In this document: piece after piece, positions 1-10,357 of the stretch
Position numbering within the stretch: position 1 is the stretch's first letter
Layout: each line of letters starts with the position of its first letter
Source of the DNA: Armillaria gallica
Lineage: Eukaryota; Basidiomycota; Agaricomycetes; Agaricales; Physalacriaceae
Length of the DNA: 64,000 bases
Assembly: GCA_037576215.1 (NCBI GenBank)
Contig: JBANDB010000019.1
Coordinates: 193,501 to 257,500, forward strand
Direction: 5' to 3'
Made by a program: the position numbers and the translations under genes
The notes under the pieces: model-generated
The model's input: only the letters and a program-made list of their open reading frames with translations
The model's database searches: none
What the model was told of the DNA's origin: nothing

Positions 1-1658
1 AATACACAATACCTTGAGCTAAAGCGCATTGGAGACCTTCAGGTGCAATGAGTGTCCTTCTTGACAACTGGTCTGACTGGGTTGCATTCTTTGATAATTA
101 AATGTCGACGCCGTGCTCATAAGGCACTGACTAAACATACGCAAAATCCCTCATCCCAGTCAGCACCTTTTTGTAATGGGTCCATGCCATAGCCTATAGT
201 TCTGTGCCTCCGAGATTTTGGAGTCGACCGTAGGAATCTGGCATTCCATGAGCCAGGGGTGACTGTCCGTTTGAGATAAGGAAGCGAGCACTGAAGCTCT
301 GAGCCGTATCTATACTCTCTGCAAGGTATCCATAGAATGATGGAATCTGAGTACTGGTGTTGAGACTCGTGCGCTCGAAACCTAGCTTTAAGAGGGAAAG
401 GATGCCATGAGAGGATTCAGATGTGTGTCTTCTCGCAAATTGATTGGTTAGAGATGATAGATGTGAGAAGGACAGATCACAACATTTATACCATTGAAAA
501 TGGAGCAATCAGTATAGAGTGTTTTGATAAGCAACCCGTCACACTAGGTCTAAAAGAGAGGCTGGTAATGGTCATGGATATGGCTATGAATGGTACAATT
601 TCTGGGTGTGATCGCGGTACCTAGCCAGGTCTAATGTTGAAAATGTTGTCGAGACAGACTGCACAGCAAAGACTTGTGTTTCTGCTGTCAGCCAGTGACT
701 CGGAACAATAGGATGGACAAAAGTCATATCACACCTGCCTCAGGGCCTATCATCGACACTGCACACTCCAGGAGCTGTGGTGAAGGCTGACATTAAAGGC
801 ACAAGTGACAACAGTGCTTTGGAGTACTTTAGCTAGCCATTGTTCACAGTCAGACAGGGTGTAAGGGGTTCAGAATACATTGAATCAGCCTCCTTATAGG
901 AAAGATTCAGTCAAAAGTCGAAGAAACATAACCCATAGTAGGAGAACCCACTCTGTGATAGCTTCAGCTTGATTTCTTTTGGTTCTTGCCCCCATCAGCA
1001 GCAGCATATCAACAAGCTTGATTGGTGTGTAGAATGGATACAGTGCACGAGAATAAGGGGGAAAAAAGACTGATCTGCTGAAGGCAACTTCGTCGGTGAT
1101 AATGGGCCAACCTGTGAGGTCATTCCTGCAAATTAGTGCCAACTGGGCCATATGCACTGGGGCTCTCGTTGGAGAATAAGAACATTGGTATCAAGACCCA
1201 AACTGTGTCATTGCCTACTGAAGTACTGACCTAGAGATTGCTTGTTGCAAGGGCAAATTATGTCCTTGTTCGTTAATGCGTCTAGTAAAATGAACATCAG
1301 AAAAGGTGAAAGCCATGACCAGCAGACACACGTGCATCACTTGGATTTGCCAGCACCAATACCGACATCCGGGAGTCCTATATATGTATATATATAGAAC
1401 GGTCATCATATCATCCCAAATCGTGTTTTTTGATCGTCCAACACCTATTTCTAAGGTACACTCCTGGCCTCCAATGATTTCAGTGTAAAGGAAATCGGGT
1501 GGAAATGATTTGCCAAACTGAAAAACTTTCCTCAGATACATTTCCATCTGCTAGAAATCTGATTTTGGCAGTGAGATTTCTGTTTCCAACTTGACAGAAA
1601 TGGTATATAGAAACTTTTCCAGCACCACTGCACATTTCCTTTATACAGAAACTTGGGT
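1..1658. other. No recognisable gene
   Basis: Only short frames on both strands, several of them antisense to each other (for example 1306-1488 on plus against 1215-1547 on minus). None resembles a family I know. A short TA-rich run lies at about 1380-1398. I see no RNA gene or clear transposon end here. Confidence 0.5.
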
Positions 1659-1862
1659 GTGACAGGAGTGGTGGACATCACCCATAATCAATGAAGGTCA
1701 GGTGATGTGACATGCTGTGGCCTAATCTGGATGTCTTCAGCATTGGAAGGCCATGGCATGTGGAGTACAAACAATTTGGGAGTTGTTGCATATTCGCCCT
1801 TCGTAGTCACAATCAGTCATGTGACTTTCACTGATTATGGGTGATGTCTACCTTACCTGACC
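1659..1862. mobile_element. Small MITE-like element with ~40-bp imperfect terminal inverted repeats
   Basis: The left end (about 1659-1702) and the reverse complement of the right end (about 1818-1862) share a block reading GACATCACCCATAATCA, flanked on both sides by further similarity (GTCAGG-like outside, TGAA(A/G)GTCA inside). Total length is about 204 bp with no coding capacity. This is the layout of a non-autonomous DNA transposon. No convincing target-site duplication was found, so the exact borders are uncertain. Confidence 0.55.
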
Positions 1863-2822
1863 CCATGGGAATATTTAAATAATATCATTCATCATTTTCC
1901 TGTTCCATTGTGGATTTGGCCTTCTGAGCAATGTCATCTCCATTGCAACTACTTATGCTATTACATTACTATCTCGTCTCGCTGGCACTTGTCTGTTTCT
2001 AGTTCCTTACTCCTTGTCCCTTGCATTTCTTCCTCTTCGATGAATGCTATATTTTGGTCCAGAAACCCATGCCACTTAGAGCATCTTGGAAAAAAATATC
2101 ACTTCATCGGATGGGCTCTTGCTGTATCCATCTTGTGGTTTTCATTCTGCATGGAGAACGTGAGTGATGTATTGCTATTTTCACATGCACGGACTTGCCT
2201 CATACCACCCTCATAGTACTGTTATACATTGGAAGAATTGGAGGATTCATTCAGTACTGCATGGCAAGCGCTGAGAAGATCACTGTCAACGTCAAAACAC
2301 AGGGTCAGGTCTACATTTTAGAATGGTAAAATTCTGTCCTGCTAATGACCGCATCATGCAGGCTCATTTTGAGATCAAAACTATGATAATGACTTGGCCG
2401 GCACCTTGAATAGTCTTGGCAAGGTAAGTTTCACTCGATCATTCTCTCTTTTTTCTCCCAACGTGTCCTCTTTGTTACAGACACTTGACTGATAGACCAA
2501 TCCGAGGTGACAGCGACAATTGACGCAAATGGTCAATACCTACTTGTTGTCAGCACACTCCGCTGGAGGGAAGGAAATTATTGTATTGTCACTTTTTGTG
2601 GAACGGATTCCTAGGATGTGTGGCACAGAATACGAGGGCAACTGTAGGGGAAATTGGTCTTCTTATGGACTGTTCTGGTACGTTGACTCAGCCTTTTGCA
2701 TTTTCATGTGAGCTCACCTTTTGTTGAGATTTTATCCTTTGCGTGCAAATCAAGTTCAAGGCTCAGAATTATAGTTTGCTCCACATGCCAGCATAGAGCT
2801 TAAACTCAATCAACTTGTGGCA
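1863..2822. other. Unassigned stretch with one intron-like segment
   Basis: No protein family recognised. A segment at about 2423-2480 has a fungal intron look: it begins GTAAGTTTC, ends TTACAG and is 58 bp long. It may be a relic of a plus-strand gene, but the flanking frames are short and interrupted. It ends at the tcgt duplication (2823-2826) that marks the insertion of element A. Confidence 0.35.
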
Positions 2823-3519
2823 TCGTTGATGAACCTCCAGGCTCTGTATGCTCAGAATTTGTGGATTTACCCATTCATCACCCAATATCTTCGAAACGAC
2901 GCCATTATAATCCTCACACACTTGATAATACTGCCAACACTCGATAATACCACAGATTTGCACAGTATATGCCACAAACATTCAGATACAGTCCTAAAAC
3001 CATGACATCCACTCCTCACGCACTCTGTTATCCTTCCCAGCTCACCTCGCATCACAATTACTGTATCTCATCACAGCAAGGCACCTTTGATCGACAATCA
3101 TCCTAAAATGGGGTTGCTACATCACTCAGAAGCATCTGGTTGATGTGCCCATCAATGATTTAATGAAATGATATGATTGACGCGAGTACCCTCCCAGCTA
3201 TGATAATTACAGCTACGGCAACTATAGACCACATTTACTAAGGCTGTTACAGTGCCAAGACTTCGAATTATTGTTGCCCCACGCATACACCTCAGCACGG
3301 CAACTGCAGCTCAATAATCCGCAGCTAAACAGCACCTCATGATCCGCTCATCACTCAATAAAACCACATGGTTCGCATCCATACACGGCAACATCGAGGA
3401 CCTGCTGTTACTTTAGAACCACAGATACCATATGTTTACTATGGCTATTACAAAAGCCAAGGACTTACAGCCTTACTAAGGCTCTGAAGAATATTCTATT
3501 TATAAAATCGTACTTGTAG

Positions 3520-3528
3520 TATAAAAAC
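3520..3528 (+). promoter_or_regulatory. TATA box of element A
   Basis: The motif TATAAAAAC follows the conserved string cgtacttgtag. The same context recurs in B (17841) and C (8582), so it is a family feature and suggests plus-strand transcription of the putative LTR. Confidence 0.5.
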
Positions 3529-4001
3529 TAGGTAGATATCGCATTTTTAGAGGAGTTCTTACCCAGTTGACGAGGCTATGGCATTACCAGTCAGCTATGG
3601 TTACTCCAAGTTATTCCCCACCGCTTGCTTTACTCTTTAAACGTTGTTGGTTGCACCAATACACGAAATCATGCATCAATAACTTGCTTTTGTCTTTTAA
3701 TGCCACAACATCGCTTCACTTTCACCACATAGGATTGTTTCATCGCTTTCACCTTCTACATCGCCATCATTTTCATCACCCAGTTCAGTATTGCCTTTGT
3801 GTAGGCCCAGTTCAGCTCCATAGGATCACCCTCATCTTTATCATTGTTTGGAGTTGCTGTGCATCTATTGCCACAGCACCCCACTCAGCACCTCAGTTGC
3901 TACGATTTCTACCAGTTTCTTGCAGTCTCCATATGTTTATTGCTATTGTTTCGACTCACAATATTAGGTACACCCCAAGCCACATTTACTAGGCTATTTC
4001 G

Positions 4002-4359
4002 ACGTCTTCTAGTCCATTGCCACGATTTCTAGTCCCTCCCCACGATTTCTAGCACCTCCACACGATTTCCAGTCCCTCCCACGATTTCTAGCGCATTGCT
4101 ACAATTACTAGAGCATCGCAACGTTTTCTAGTCCCTCCCCACGTTTTCTTGACCGTTGCTACGATTTCTAGCACGTTGCTACGATTTCTAGCGCATTGCT
4201 ACGATTACCAGTCCTTCCACACGATTTCTCATCCTCCCCCACAATTACTAGAGCATCGCAACGTTTTCCAGCACCTCCCTACGTTTTCCAGTCCATGCCC
4301 ACGATTTCTAGCTCATTGCTACGATTTCTAGAGCATCCCCACGATTTCTAGATCCATTT
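4002..4359 (+). repeat. ~20-bp minisatellite, about 17 units, inside element A
   Basis: Units follow the pattern acgatttctagNNcatNNc, with recurrent variants acgttttc- and acaattacta-. I count about 17 units of about 20 bp. The matching place in copies B (about 18570-18605) and C (about 9308-9345) has only two such units, so the array expanded in copy A after the family diverged. Confidence 0.85.
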
Positions 4360-4569
4360 TCGTGGTCTCTAGACTGTTTTCGCAGTTTCTATTGCGGTTT
4401 CTTGGTATTCAAGTCATACCAGATTCCGTCCCTTCTTGTTTATTGAGATCCTTCCTGGCTTACAGCCAACGTCTATTAGTACTCCTTGACCAAGAGTACT
4501 ACTTTGCTGACTGAAAAGTCGTAGTGTATCTTGTGTTATTGAGGAATTGACCGCATGGAGGTGCACTGA

Positions 4570-5012
4570 TGATGAGCCTCCAGGCTCTGTACACTCAGAA
4601 TTCGCAGATTTTGACTGCTAATTAATGCTACTGTCCCTTCAACGGACTTTCAGCAAACCAATGATTGCACACACACTGATACCACTTTTATCCTACGGCA
4701 ACCACTCCTTACGTGCTTTGTTATCCATCCCATCTTGCCACACATCATAATTGCCGTACTTCATCACAGCAAGGCACCTTTGATCGACAATCAGCCCAAT
4801 ACGGAATTGACGCATCACTCAGAAGCACCTAGTTGACGCGCTCATTGATCACTTAATGAAAATGACGTGATTGATGCGAGTACCTTCCCAGCTATGGCAA
4901 CTACAGACCGTGTTTACTAAGGCTGTTACTTCACCAAGGCCTCAAGAAAACGTTACCCCATGCGTACTCCTCAGTACGACGACTATTGCTCAGTAATCTG
5001 CAGCTAAACAGC
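4570..5012 (+). mobile_element. Element B, left part (same family as A and C)
   Basis: It starts TGATGAGCC and runs to 5012, where the Gypsy element cuts it. The right part is 17656-18885, ending CCCATCA, giving about 1673 bp in total. The flanking 4-bp duplication is ctga (4566-4569) and ccaa (18886-18889). Copy C reads ccga at the equivalent place, so both sides can be explained as single CpG transitions from CCGA. B is therefore a nested insertion of a family member into an older copy of itself. Confidence 0.82.
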
Positions 5013-5410
5013 TGTTATGCCCGGACTCGGGTGGAACAAGTAAGCGCTGATCAAGATATCCTCACATTCGGGTTGTATCCTGATAGCAGCAATACTCGCA
5101 GACCTCGAAGTGCAAGCGGTTAATGCATAGCAAGAAGGGGAGTAAGATCCGGTATGTATTAACTTAGCTCGAAGCTAGGGTACATGGCTGAGAGCTACGC
5201 TACTTATATATTGTTCGGTTCGTTTCTAATAATAGTTCTGGTTGTACGGTTGTCGGACGATAAACGTCAGGAGTCCTGTCCATATCCATGCGGTCGAGCA
5301 GTCGTGCGTCTAAGGCGTGGATAGGAGCTGGTTGTCGTGTGGTCGATCGTGGTGCCGAGGTGCCGTGATAAGATACGGTGCCGAGATAAGATAAGGTGAA
5401 AATCGTAACA
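5013..5410 (-). repeat. 3' LTR of the Gypsy element
   Basis: 398 bp, the partner of 17245-17650. It lacks 8 bp found in the other LTR near its plus-strand right end. By eye I count about eleven other differences, almost all transitions at CpG sites (for example cacatt against cgcgtt). This indicates an insertion old enough for cytosine-methylation-type decay. Confidence 0.93.
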
Positions 5411-5420
5411 TTACCCCCTC
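5411..5420 (-). promoter_or_regulatory. Polypurine tract
   Basis: On the minus strand the sequence directly before the 3' LTR reads GAGGGGGTAA. A purine run touching the LTR is the usual plus-strand primer of LTR retrotransposons. Confidence 0.75.
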
Positions 5421-5557
5421 GTTAAAGGCAGGCGTCCTGACTGCCATTAAGGCTCGTCATTTATCGAGTCACTTCGCGTCGAGTTCCAGTAGTCGTCTAT
5501 TAGGTGTCACCACACCTCTCTGTCTGGTCCTTCGACCCATCGTTCCTTTCCATCCGC

Positions 5558-6107
5558 TCATTGTGCGAGGTATGAAATGACCCCATCTTCGAACTTGCAG
5601 TCGTTGATCTGTACGACGCGTTTATGTTCTCTTGATGGGATTTCTGGGTATCTGTCGATTGGGAAGTCGGGAGGATTTCCGTATAGTCCTAGGGAATCTC
5701 CTCCGTATCCGTCGTCGAGTTCGTCGTCGTCTCGTGCTTCTTTTCTGGTTATGATTTCGAATATGTTGACTTGGCATACGTTACTAGCCTTGTCTTCGTA
5801 TTCTTTGATCGCTTCCTGCGCATTTCCCATTTCGTCATCTCTGACCCAGGAGTTGTGCTCCCGTGTCCATCCTTTCCACTTGACGAAGTAGTCAATGGCT
5901 TTTCGTGACTTTCGTCCTCTCGCTCCGTGAATAGTGCATGTTCGGGAGTCGAGGACTTCTTCGATTTCGTATTCTTCTTCATCTTCGGTGAGGTCCGGTG
6001 GAGGTGGAGGTGGCAGTTCCTGATTAGGGAATGCCGGTGGTGTATAGGGGGTCAGTAGCTTCTCGTTGAAGCGCGGGTGAATCTTCCAGTGCGGCGGCAG
6101 CTTGAGT
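5558..6107 (-). pseudogene. Gypsy pol, C-terminal part: end of integrase and chromodomain
   Basis: This minus-strand frame continues pol after the palindromic insertion. It starts at the insertion point with LPPHWKIHP, the conserved end of the integrase C-terminal domain. It then has an acidic linker and a chromodomain (about 5800-5980) with EYEIEEVLDSR, YFVKWKGW and HNSWV, including the aromatic residues expected for a chromodomain. A tail rich in Asp/Glu follows, and the frame stops at 5558. Chromodomains on integrase direct integration to chromatin marks. If the palindromic element is removed, the frame joins 7434 onward without a shift. This piece has no stop of its own but is stranded downstream of several. 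Confidence 0.88.
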
Positions 6108-6275
6108 CACCTAATGCTGCTACTTTTCCCCTTGAAATAGTGTCAGTTGACAGTGGTAATTAATGTATCAGGACTGTCAGTTGATACACCAGCCTATATA
6201 GGGTATTTTCACAGTACTGCATGGTCTATTAGTCAGCACAGAAACCCGGACCAAATCATGTGATTATCAGAAAAT

Positions 6276-6375
6276 CCGGCAACTCCGGGAATTGAACCCA
6301 GGACCTTAAAAAGATTTACAATAATATCACATGACATGGCCAAAGTGTGCATGCTAACCACTATACCATACTGGC
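6276..6375 (-). ncRNA. tRNA-like Pol III unit, left arm
   Basis: Mirror copy of 7168-7267. On the minus strand it has an A-box-like TGGTATAGTGGTTA (6355-6368) and a B-box-like GGTTCAATTCC (6288-6298). About 56 nt separate the boxes with no clear anticodon stem. The acceptor ends do not pair well, so this is not a canonical tRNA gene; a tRNA-derived SINE head or tRNA pseudogene is more likely. It points outward from the palindrome centre. Confidence 0.55.
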
Positions 6376-7167
6376 ATTATATATTTATATAATCATCTCC
6401 TTATATGGCCTCCCTCTCTTAGATTTATAATATCCCAATTGGGCCCTCCCTTTGGTGCGCTTTTTTTTCCTTATTGGGCTGGTCAAATTGGCCCATCAAT
6501 TGCACCTAGAATTGGCTGTGCCATGGCATTGATGGCATCAATATCAGGCCATTTTTAGACAAAATTCGCATTTTTGCTCATTTTGGGCTTCCTCAGGCTA
6601 CTAGGTGGGTCAGGGGATGGTACTAGTATATGCATAAACATAAATAGCATAAAAGCGAACACTCTGGTGAGGTATGGGGGCCCTGGGGAGGGGGTAAAAA
6701 GGGTAAAATAGTGAAAAATAGCGGAAAATCACCGAAAATTCGCGTTTTAGGGGTAATACGTGCATCGGATCGCTTCGATGCACGTATTACCCCTAAAACG
6801 CGAATTTTCGGTGATTTTCCGCTATTTTTCACTATTTTACCCTTTTTACCCCCTCCCCAGGGCCCCCATACCTCACCAGAGTGTTCGCTTTTATGCTATT
6901 TATGTTTATGCATATACTAGTACCATCCCCTGACCCACCTAGTAGCCTGAGGAAGCCCAAAATGAGCAAAAATGCGAATTTTGTCTAAAAATGGCCTGAT
7001 ATTGATGCCATCAATGCCATGGCACAGCCAATTCTAGGTGCAATTGATGGGCCAATTTGACCAGCCCAATAAGGAAAAAAAAGCGCACCAAAGGGAGGGC
7101 CCAATTGGGATATTATAAATCTAAGAGAGGGAGGCCATATAAGGAGATGATTATATAAATATATAAT

Positions 7168-7267
7168 GCCAGTATGGTATAGTGGTTAGCATGCACACTT
7201 TGGCCATGTCATGTGATATTATTGTAAATCTTTTTAAGGTCCTGGGTTCAATTCCCGGAGTTGCCGG
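7168..7267 (+). ncRNA. tRNA-like Pol III unit, right arm
   Basis: A-box-like TGGTATAGTGGTTA (7175-7188) and B-box-like GGTTCAATTCC (7245-7255), with a plausible T-arm (CTGGG with CCCGG). A TTTT run right after the unit (about 7269-7272) could end Pol III transcription, but an internal TTTTT at about 7231-7235 could end it early. The anticodon arm is not recognisable and the acceptor stem is weak. It points outward, divergent from its mirror copy. Confidence 0.55.
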
Positions 7268-7433
7268 ATTTTCTGATAATCACATGATTTGGTCCGGGTT
7301 TCTGTGCTGACTAATAGACCATGCAGTACTGTGAAAATACCCTATATAGGCTGGTGTATCAACTGACAGTCCTGATACATTAATTACCACTGTCAACTGA
7401 CACATTTCAAGCAGAAATCTAGCAGCCCAGGCT

Positions 7434-7937
7434 GCTTGAGTTTGTAGGCGCTGGCGCCAGTCTTTTTGAGGATCAGGAAGGGCCTGACGCGTTTGTCGTC
7501 GAGCTTCTTCTTGGGTCGTGGCAGATGCAGATTGGTCGCATTGAGCCACGCGCGGTCGCCGACCTGGTAGGGGTGAGTGGCGCGTTTCTTCTTGTCGTAC
7601 TGGTTCTTCATTCTTCTGGCGGCTTCTTCGAGCGCCTTTTGGGTTTCGGCGTGGACTGTGGTCATCTTTTTGACGAAGTCATCGGCGGCGGGGTTCGAGG
7701 TCGGTGTGGTTCTTCGGGAGTCTGGGAGGACTCAAGGGTGTCGGCCGTAGAGCACCATAAAGGGGCTCTTGCCAGTCGCGCTGTGGATGTGGTTGTTGTG
7801 CGCGAACTCAGCGAGCGGGAGCCAGTCGCTCCAATCAGTCTGTCGGTGGTTGACGAAGATGCGGAGATATTTTTCCACTTCTTGGTTTACCCGTTCGGTC
7901 TGTCCATCGGTCTGGGGGTGGAATGCCGTGGACGCGT
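7434..7937 (-). pseudogene. Gypsy pol, middle part: integrase catalytic Glu and C-terminal domain
   Basis: The minus-strand frame resumes at element C with the conserved block [13 protein letters not shown], which holds the catalytic Glu of the DDE triad. SATGKSPF and an integrase C-terminal barrel (VGDRAWLN, FLILKKTGASAYKL) follow. A TGA at 7732-7734 replaces an expected CGA after MVLYGRHP. The frame is otherwise open up to the palindromic insertion at 7434. It belongs between 9627 and 6107. Confidence 0.88.
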
Positions 7938-9626
7938 TGATGAGCCTCCAGGCTCTGTACGCTCAGAATTTGCGGAATTTGCCTGCTAATTAACGCTACT
8001 ATCCCTTCAACGGCCTTTCAGCAAACCAATGATCGCACACCCACTGATACCACTTTCATCCTACGGCAACCGCTCCTTACGCGCTTTGTTATCCATCCCA
8101 TCTTGCCACGCATCATAATTGCCGTACTTCATCACGGCAAGGCACCTTTGATCGACAATCAGCCCAATACGGAATTGACGCATCACTCAGAAGCACCTAG
8201 TTGACGCGCTCATTGATCACTTAATGAAAATGACGTGATTGACACGAGTACCCTCCCAGCTATGACAATAGCAGCTACGGCAACTACAGACCGTGTTTAC
8301 TAAGGCTGTTACTTCGCCAAGGCTTCAAGAAAACGTTACCCCACGCATACTCCTCAGCACGACGACTATTGCTCAACTAATCCGCAGCTAAACAGCACCT
8401 AACAATCCGTGCATCGCTCAGCAAAACCATACGGTTCGCATCCATACGCGGCAACGTCGACAAGTTGCTGTTACTTTAGAAGACCAAGGACCATATGTTA
8501 CCTACGATTTTTACAAAGCCAAGGCTTTACGGCCTTACTAAGTCTCGCATATATACTCTATTTATAAATTCGTACTTGTAGTATAAAAACTAGTTAGAAA
8601 ACGTAGTTCAAAAGCAGTTCATCTCCAGTTGACCCCAGACTACGTCAATTATCGTCACGCTCTAGTCTATCGCCAGTAAACAACGTTTATTCACCGTTCT
8701 ACGGCAATATACCGTTTGCACCAGCATATTCTCGATTGCACGTCGACTCTTGAGCTCACCAGAGTTATCTCACGGTTTTAACTGTGAAGAGTCCTTCGCT
8801 ACGCGCTCTTCGCTCTTAACACTATTGGTGCACGCTCGTACTGTGCCAATACGTGATCACCGCGCTATACCACGCCCCCGTTATCTTTTATAGGCCGTCA
8901 TCGTTTCACTTTCGCACCATTGGAGTTTTTACAGTTTCACTTTCGCCATCGTTATCGTCGCCCACTTGGGTAGTCTCAGAGCAGACTTAGGATCAGTTTC
9001 CGCCAGTTTTCGTATAGTATCAGTCCCCCGAGTGGACTTGAAGGTTAGTTTGACATAGGATAGGATCGTTTCAGTACCAGACAAGTTTCGACATTGACTC
9101 AGCACCCTCGCATCGTATAGGACCAGTATCGCCACCAGTTTTCGTAGTTCCACGTTTTCTCTCACCAGCCCACCCTCAGCACCTCGTTCCACGTTTATTT
9201 CGCCACTCGCCGTCCCCACGCCGTTTTCTCATCGCCTTGCTTGCCCATAGACTATTGCCGACCTTTTAGTCTATTCTCCATAGTTCACCTCGCTCCGATT
9301 AACGTCGAGCGACGTTTTCTAGTCTCGCAGCACGTTTTCTCATACGGATTCGTGGTATTCACGTCATACCCGTTTTCGTTCCCTCTCATTTCGAGAGATC
9401 CCTACCGGCTTGAAGCCATAGCATTTAGTACTCGACTACCAAGCAGTACTACTTCGCAGACTTAAAGTCGCAGTGTATTCTTGCGTATAGAGGAATTGTT
9501 CTACTGCACGGAGGTGCCCCGAACCACTCGCACACACGATCGCCTTGATTGCCGTGCCACTACGTTAATTAACCAAGCTCATTCCGAGTTGGTGTTGCCG
9601 TTGCCACGGAAGTCTGAGGCCCATCA
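7938..9626 (+). mobile_element. Element C, complete copy of the TGATG...CATCA family (probable solo LTR)
   Basis: 1689 bp, starting TGATGAGCCTC and ending GAGGCCCATCA, so its first and last 11 bases are inverted repeats with one mismatch. The 4-bp duplication gcgt lies on both sides (7934-7937 and 9627-9630). It interrupts the Gypsy integrase core, and removal with one gcgt restores the frame. The TATA box is at 8582-8589. It is the least decayed of three copies. A solo LTR is favoured by TG...CA ends, the short duplication and the TATA box. The 11-bp inverted ends are longer than most LTRs show, so a non-autonomous DNA element is the alternative. Confidence 0.88.
8582..8589 (+). promoter_or_regulatory. 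TATA box of element C
   Basis: TATAAAAA after cgtacttgtag, about 645 bp into the element and conserved in position and context in A and B. This would place U3 at about 7938-8610 if C is an LTR. Confidence 0.5.
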
Positions 9627-10357
9627 GCGTTGGGTGTGATGTCGAGCATTCGGTACAGTTCCTTCATGAACTTCGACACGAATTGCGGGCCTCGGTCGGA
9701 TATGACTACTTGGGGCATGCCATGGTGCGCATAGACGTGGTCTCAGAGAATTCGGGCCCATCCTTCGGCTGACAGCTGAGTGTTACAGGTGACTGGAATG
9801 ATGGCCTTCGAGAATCGGTCGACGATCATGAGGATCGCGTCGTTTCCGTTCGAGTTGGGGAGTCCTGTGACCATGTCGACGGAAATATGTGTCCATGGTC
9901 CGACTGGTACTGCGTTCGGGTAGAGTGGTGCGGCTTTGGCGGCGGTGCTCGACTTCGTTCGCTGGCACGTCTCACATCCCTTGACATAGGCTTCGACGTC
10001 CTTCTTCATCTTTGGCCACCAGTAATCGCGGAGTATCAACTCCTTCGTCTTCTCGATTCCTGGATGCCCGGCCGTGATATGGTCGTGGTATTGGGAAATT
10101 ATGTCACCCTATAGCGCTTTCTTGTGGGGTACATAGATTCTTCCGTCGTAGTATAGGAGTCCCCCCTGACGGGAGATCCCTCGCTCGTGGGCTAGGGAGG
10201 CTGCGATGCCTTCGTCCCATAGCTCTTCTTGTCGGGTAGCTTCTTCGACTGTTTGCTGCGTTTCCGTCGTCGTGGGCATGACGAGGGCTCTAAAGTGCGC
10301 AGCCTCGAGGACTACGATGTTATCGTTGTCCTTGGTTCCTTGGTCGTGGTCGTGTCA
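9627..10357 (-). pseudogene. Gypsy pol: integrase zinc finger and first catalytic residues
   Basis: The minus-strand frame directly continues RNase H. An integrase HHCC zinc-binding region is seen (QYHDHITAGHPG ... GCETCQR). The catalytic core follows with the first Asp in SVDMVTG and the second in VISDRGPQF, running to LDITPNA, where element C cuts. Three in-frame stops precede or interrupt it: TGA at 10355-10357 and 9743-9745, both expected CGA, and TAG at 10109-10111, probably from CAG. All key integrase residues visible here are retained; only point stops disable it. Confidence 0.88.

Larger units (their letters stand above)
2827..4569 (+). mobile_element. Element A, left part (TGATG...CATCA family; LTR-like)
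   Basis: Oldest layer of the nest. It starts TGATGAACC, preceded by tcgt (2823-2826). Its right part is at 18890-18994, ends CATCA and is followed by the same tcgt (18995-18998), so the 4-bp duplication is intact across 16 kb. Copies B and C share its order of sequence blocks, including a TATAAAAAC at 3520-3528. A is the most diverged copy and carries a minisatellite expansion that B and C lack. The TG...CA ends, 4-bp duplications and internal TATA box fit a solo LTR of about 1.7 kb. No internal gag/pol belongs to it. Element B interrupts it after 4569. Confidence 0.8.
6141..7402. repeat. 1262-bp near-perfect inverted repeat without spacer
   Basis: The left arm (6141-6771) and right arm (6772-7402) are reverse complements with no indel at the positions checked: the terminal TGTCAGTTGA, both tRNA-like boxes, an 8-T/8-A run and the centre. 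Only two mismatched pairs were seen, at 6768/6775 and 6770/6773. Any RNA crossing it would fold into a hairpin of about 630 bp. Confidence 0.92.
6108..7433. mobile_element. Palindromic (fold-back) DNA element with 8-bp target duplication
   Basis: It is flanked by gcttgagt on both sides (6100-6107 and 7434-7441). The 8-bp length is typical of hAT transposons. Outer ends (cctaatgctgcta against cctgggctgcta) form imperfect inverted repeats. From 6141 to 7402 the element is a continuous palindrome of 1262 bp: every base I checked pairs at positions summing to 13543, with no length difference. The dyad centre is at 6771/6772, with only two mismatched pairs beside it. Each arm holds one tRNA-like unit. 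There is no transposase. It lies inside the integrase gene of the Gypsy element, and exact removal with one duplication restores the reading frame, which confirms the borders. Two mirror-image 69-codon frames span the centre and are by-products of the symmetry. Confidence 0.9.

Noticed and set aside
4002..4359. CRISPR array
   Set aside because: Units are contiguous and degenerate with no unique spacers, and the sequence is eukaryotic.
2827..4569. Coding frames inside element A (for example 3567-3992)
   Set aside because: They lie across the LTR-like sequence and minisatellite; not conserved in B or C.
6623..6920. Two near-identical 69-codon frames on opposite strands
   Set aside because: They are the same sequence read from the two arms of the palindrome across its centre; no independent evidence of coding.
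7168..7267. A functional tRNA gene
   Set aside because: A and B boxes are good, but there is no anticodon stem-loop, the acceptor ends do not pair and an internal T run could stop Pol III. Kept only as a tRNA-like unit.
8929..9219. 96-codon minus-strand frame in element C, also intact in element B (18188-18478)
   Set aside because: The two versions differ at about 13 of 96 residues, so nearly every DNA difference changes an amino acid. That is what neutral drift gives, not selection on a protein.
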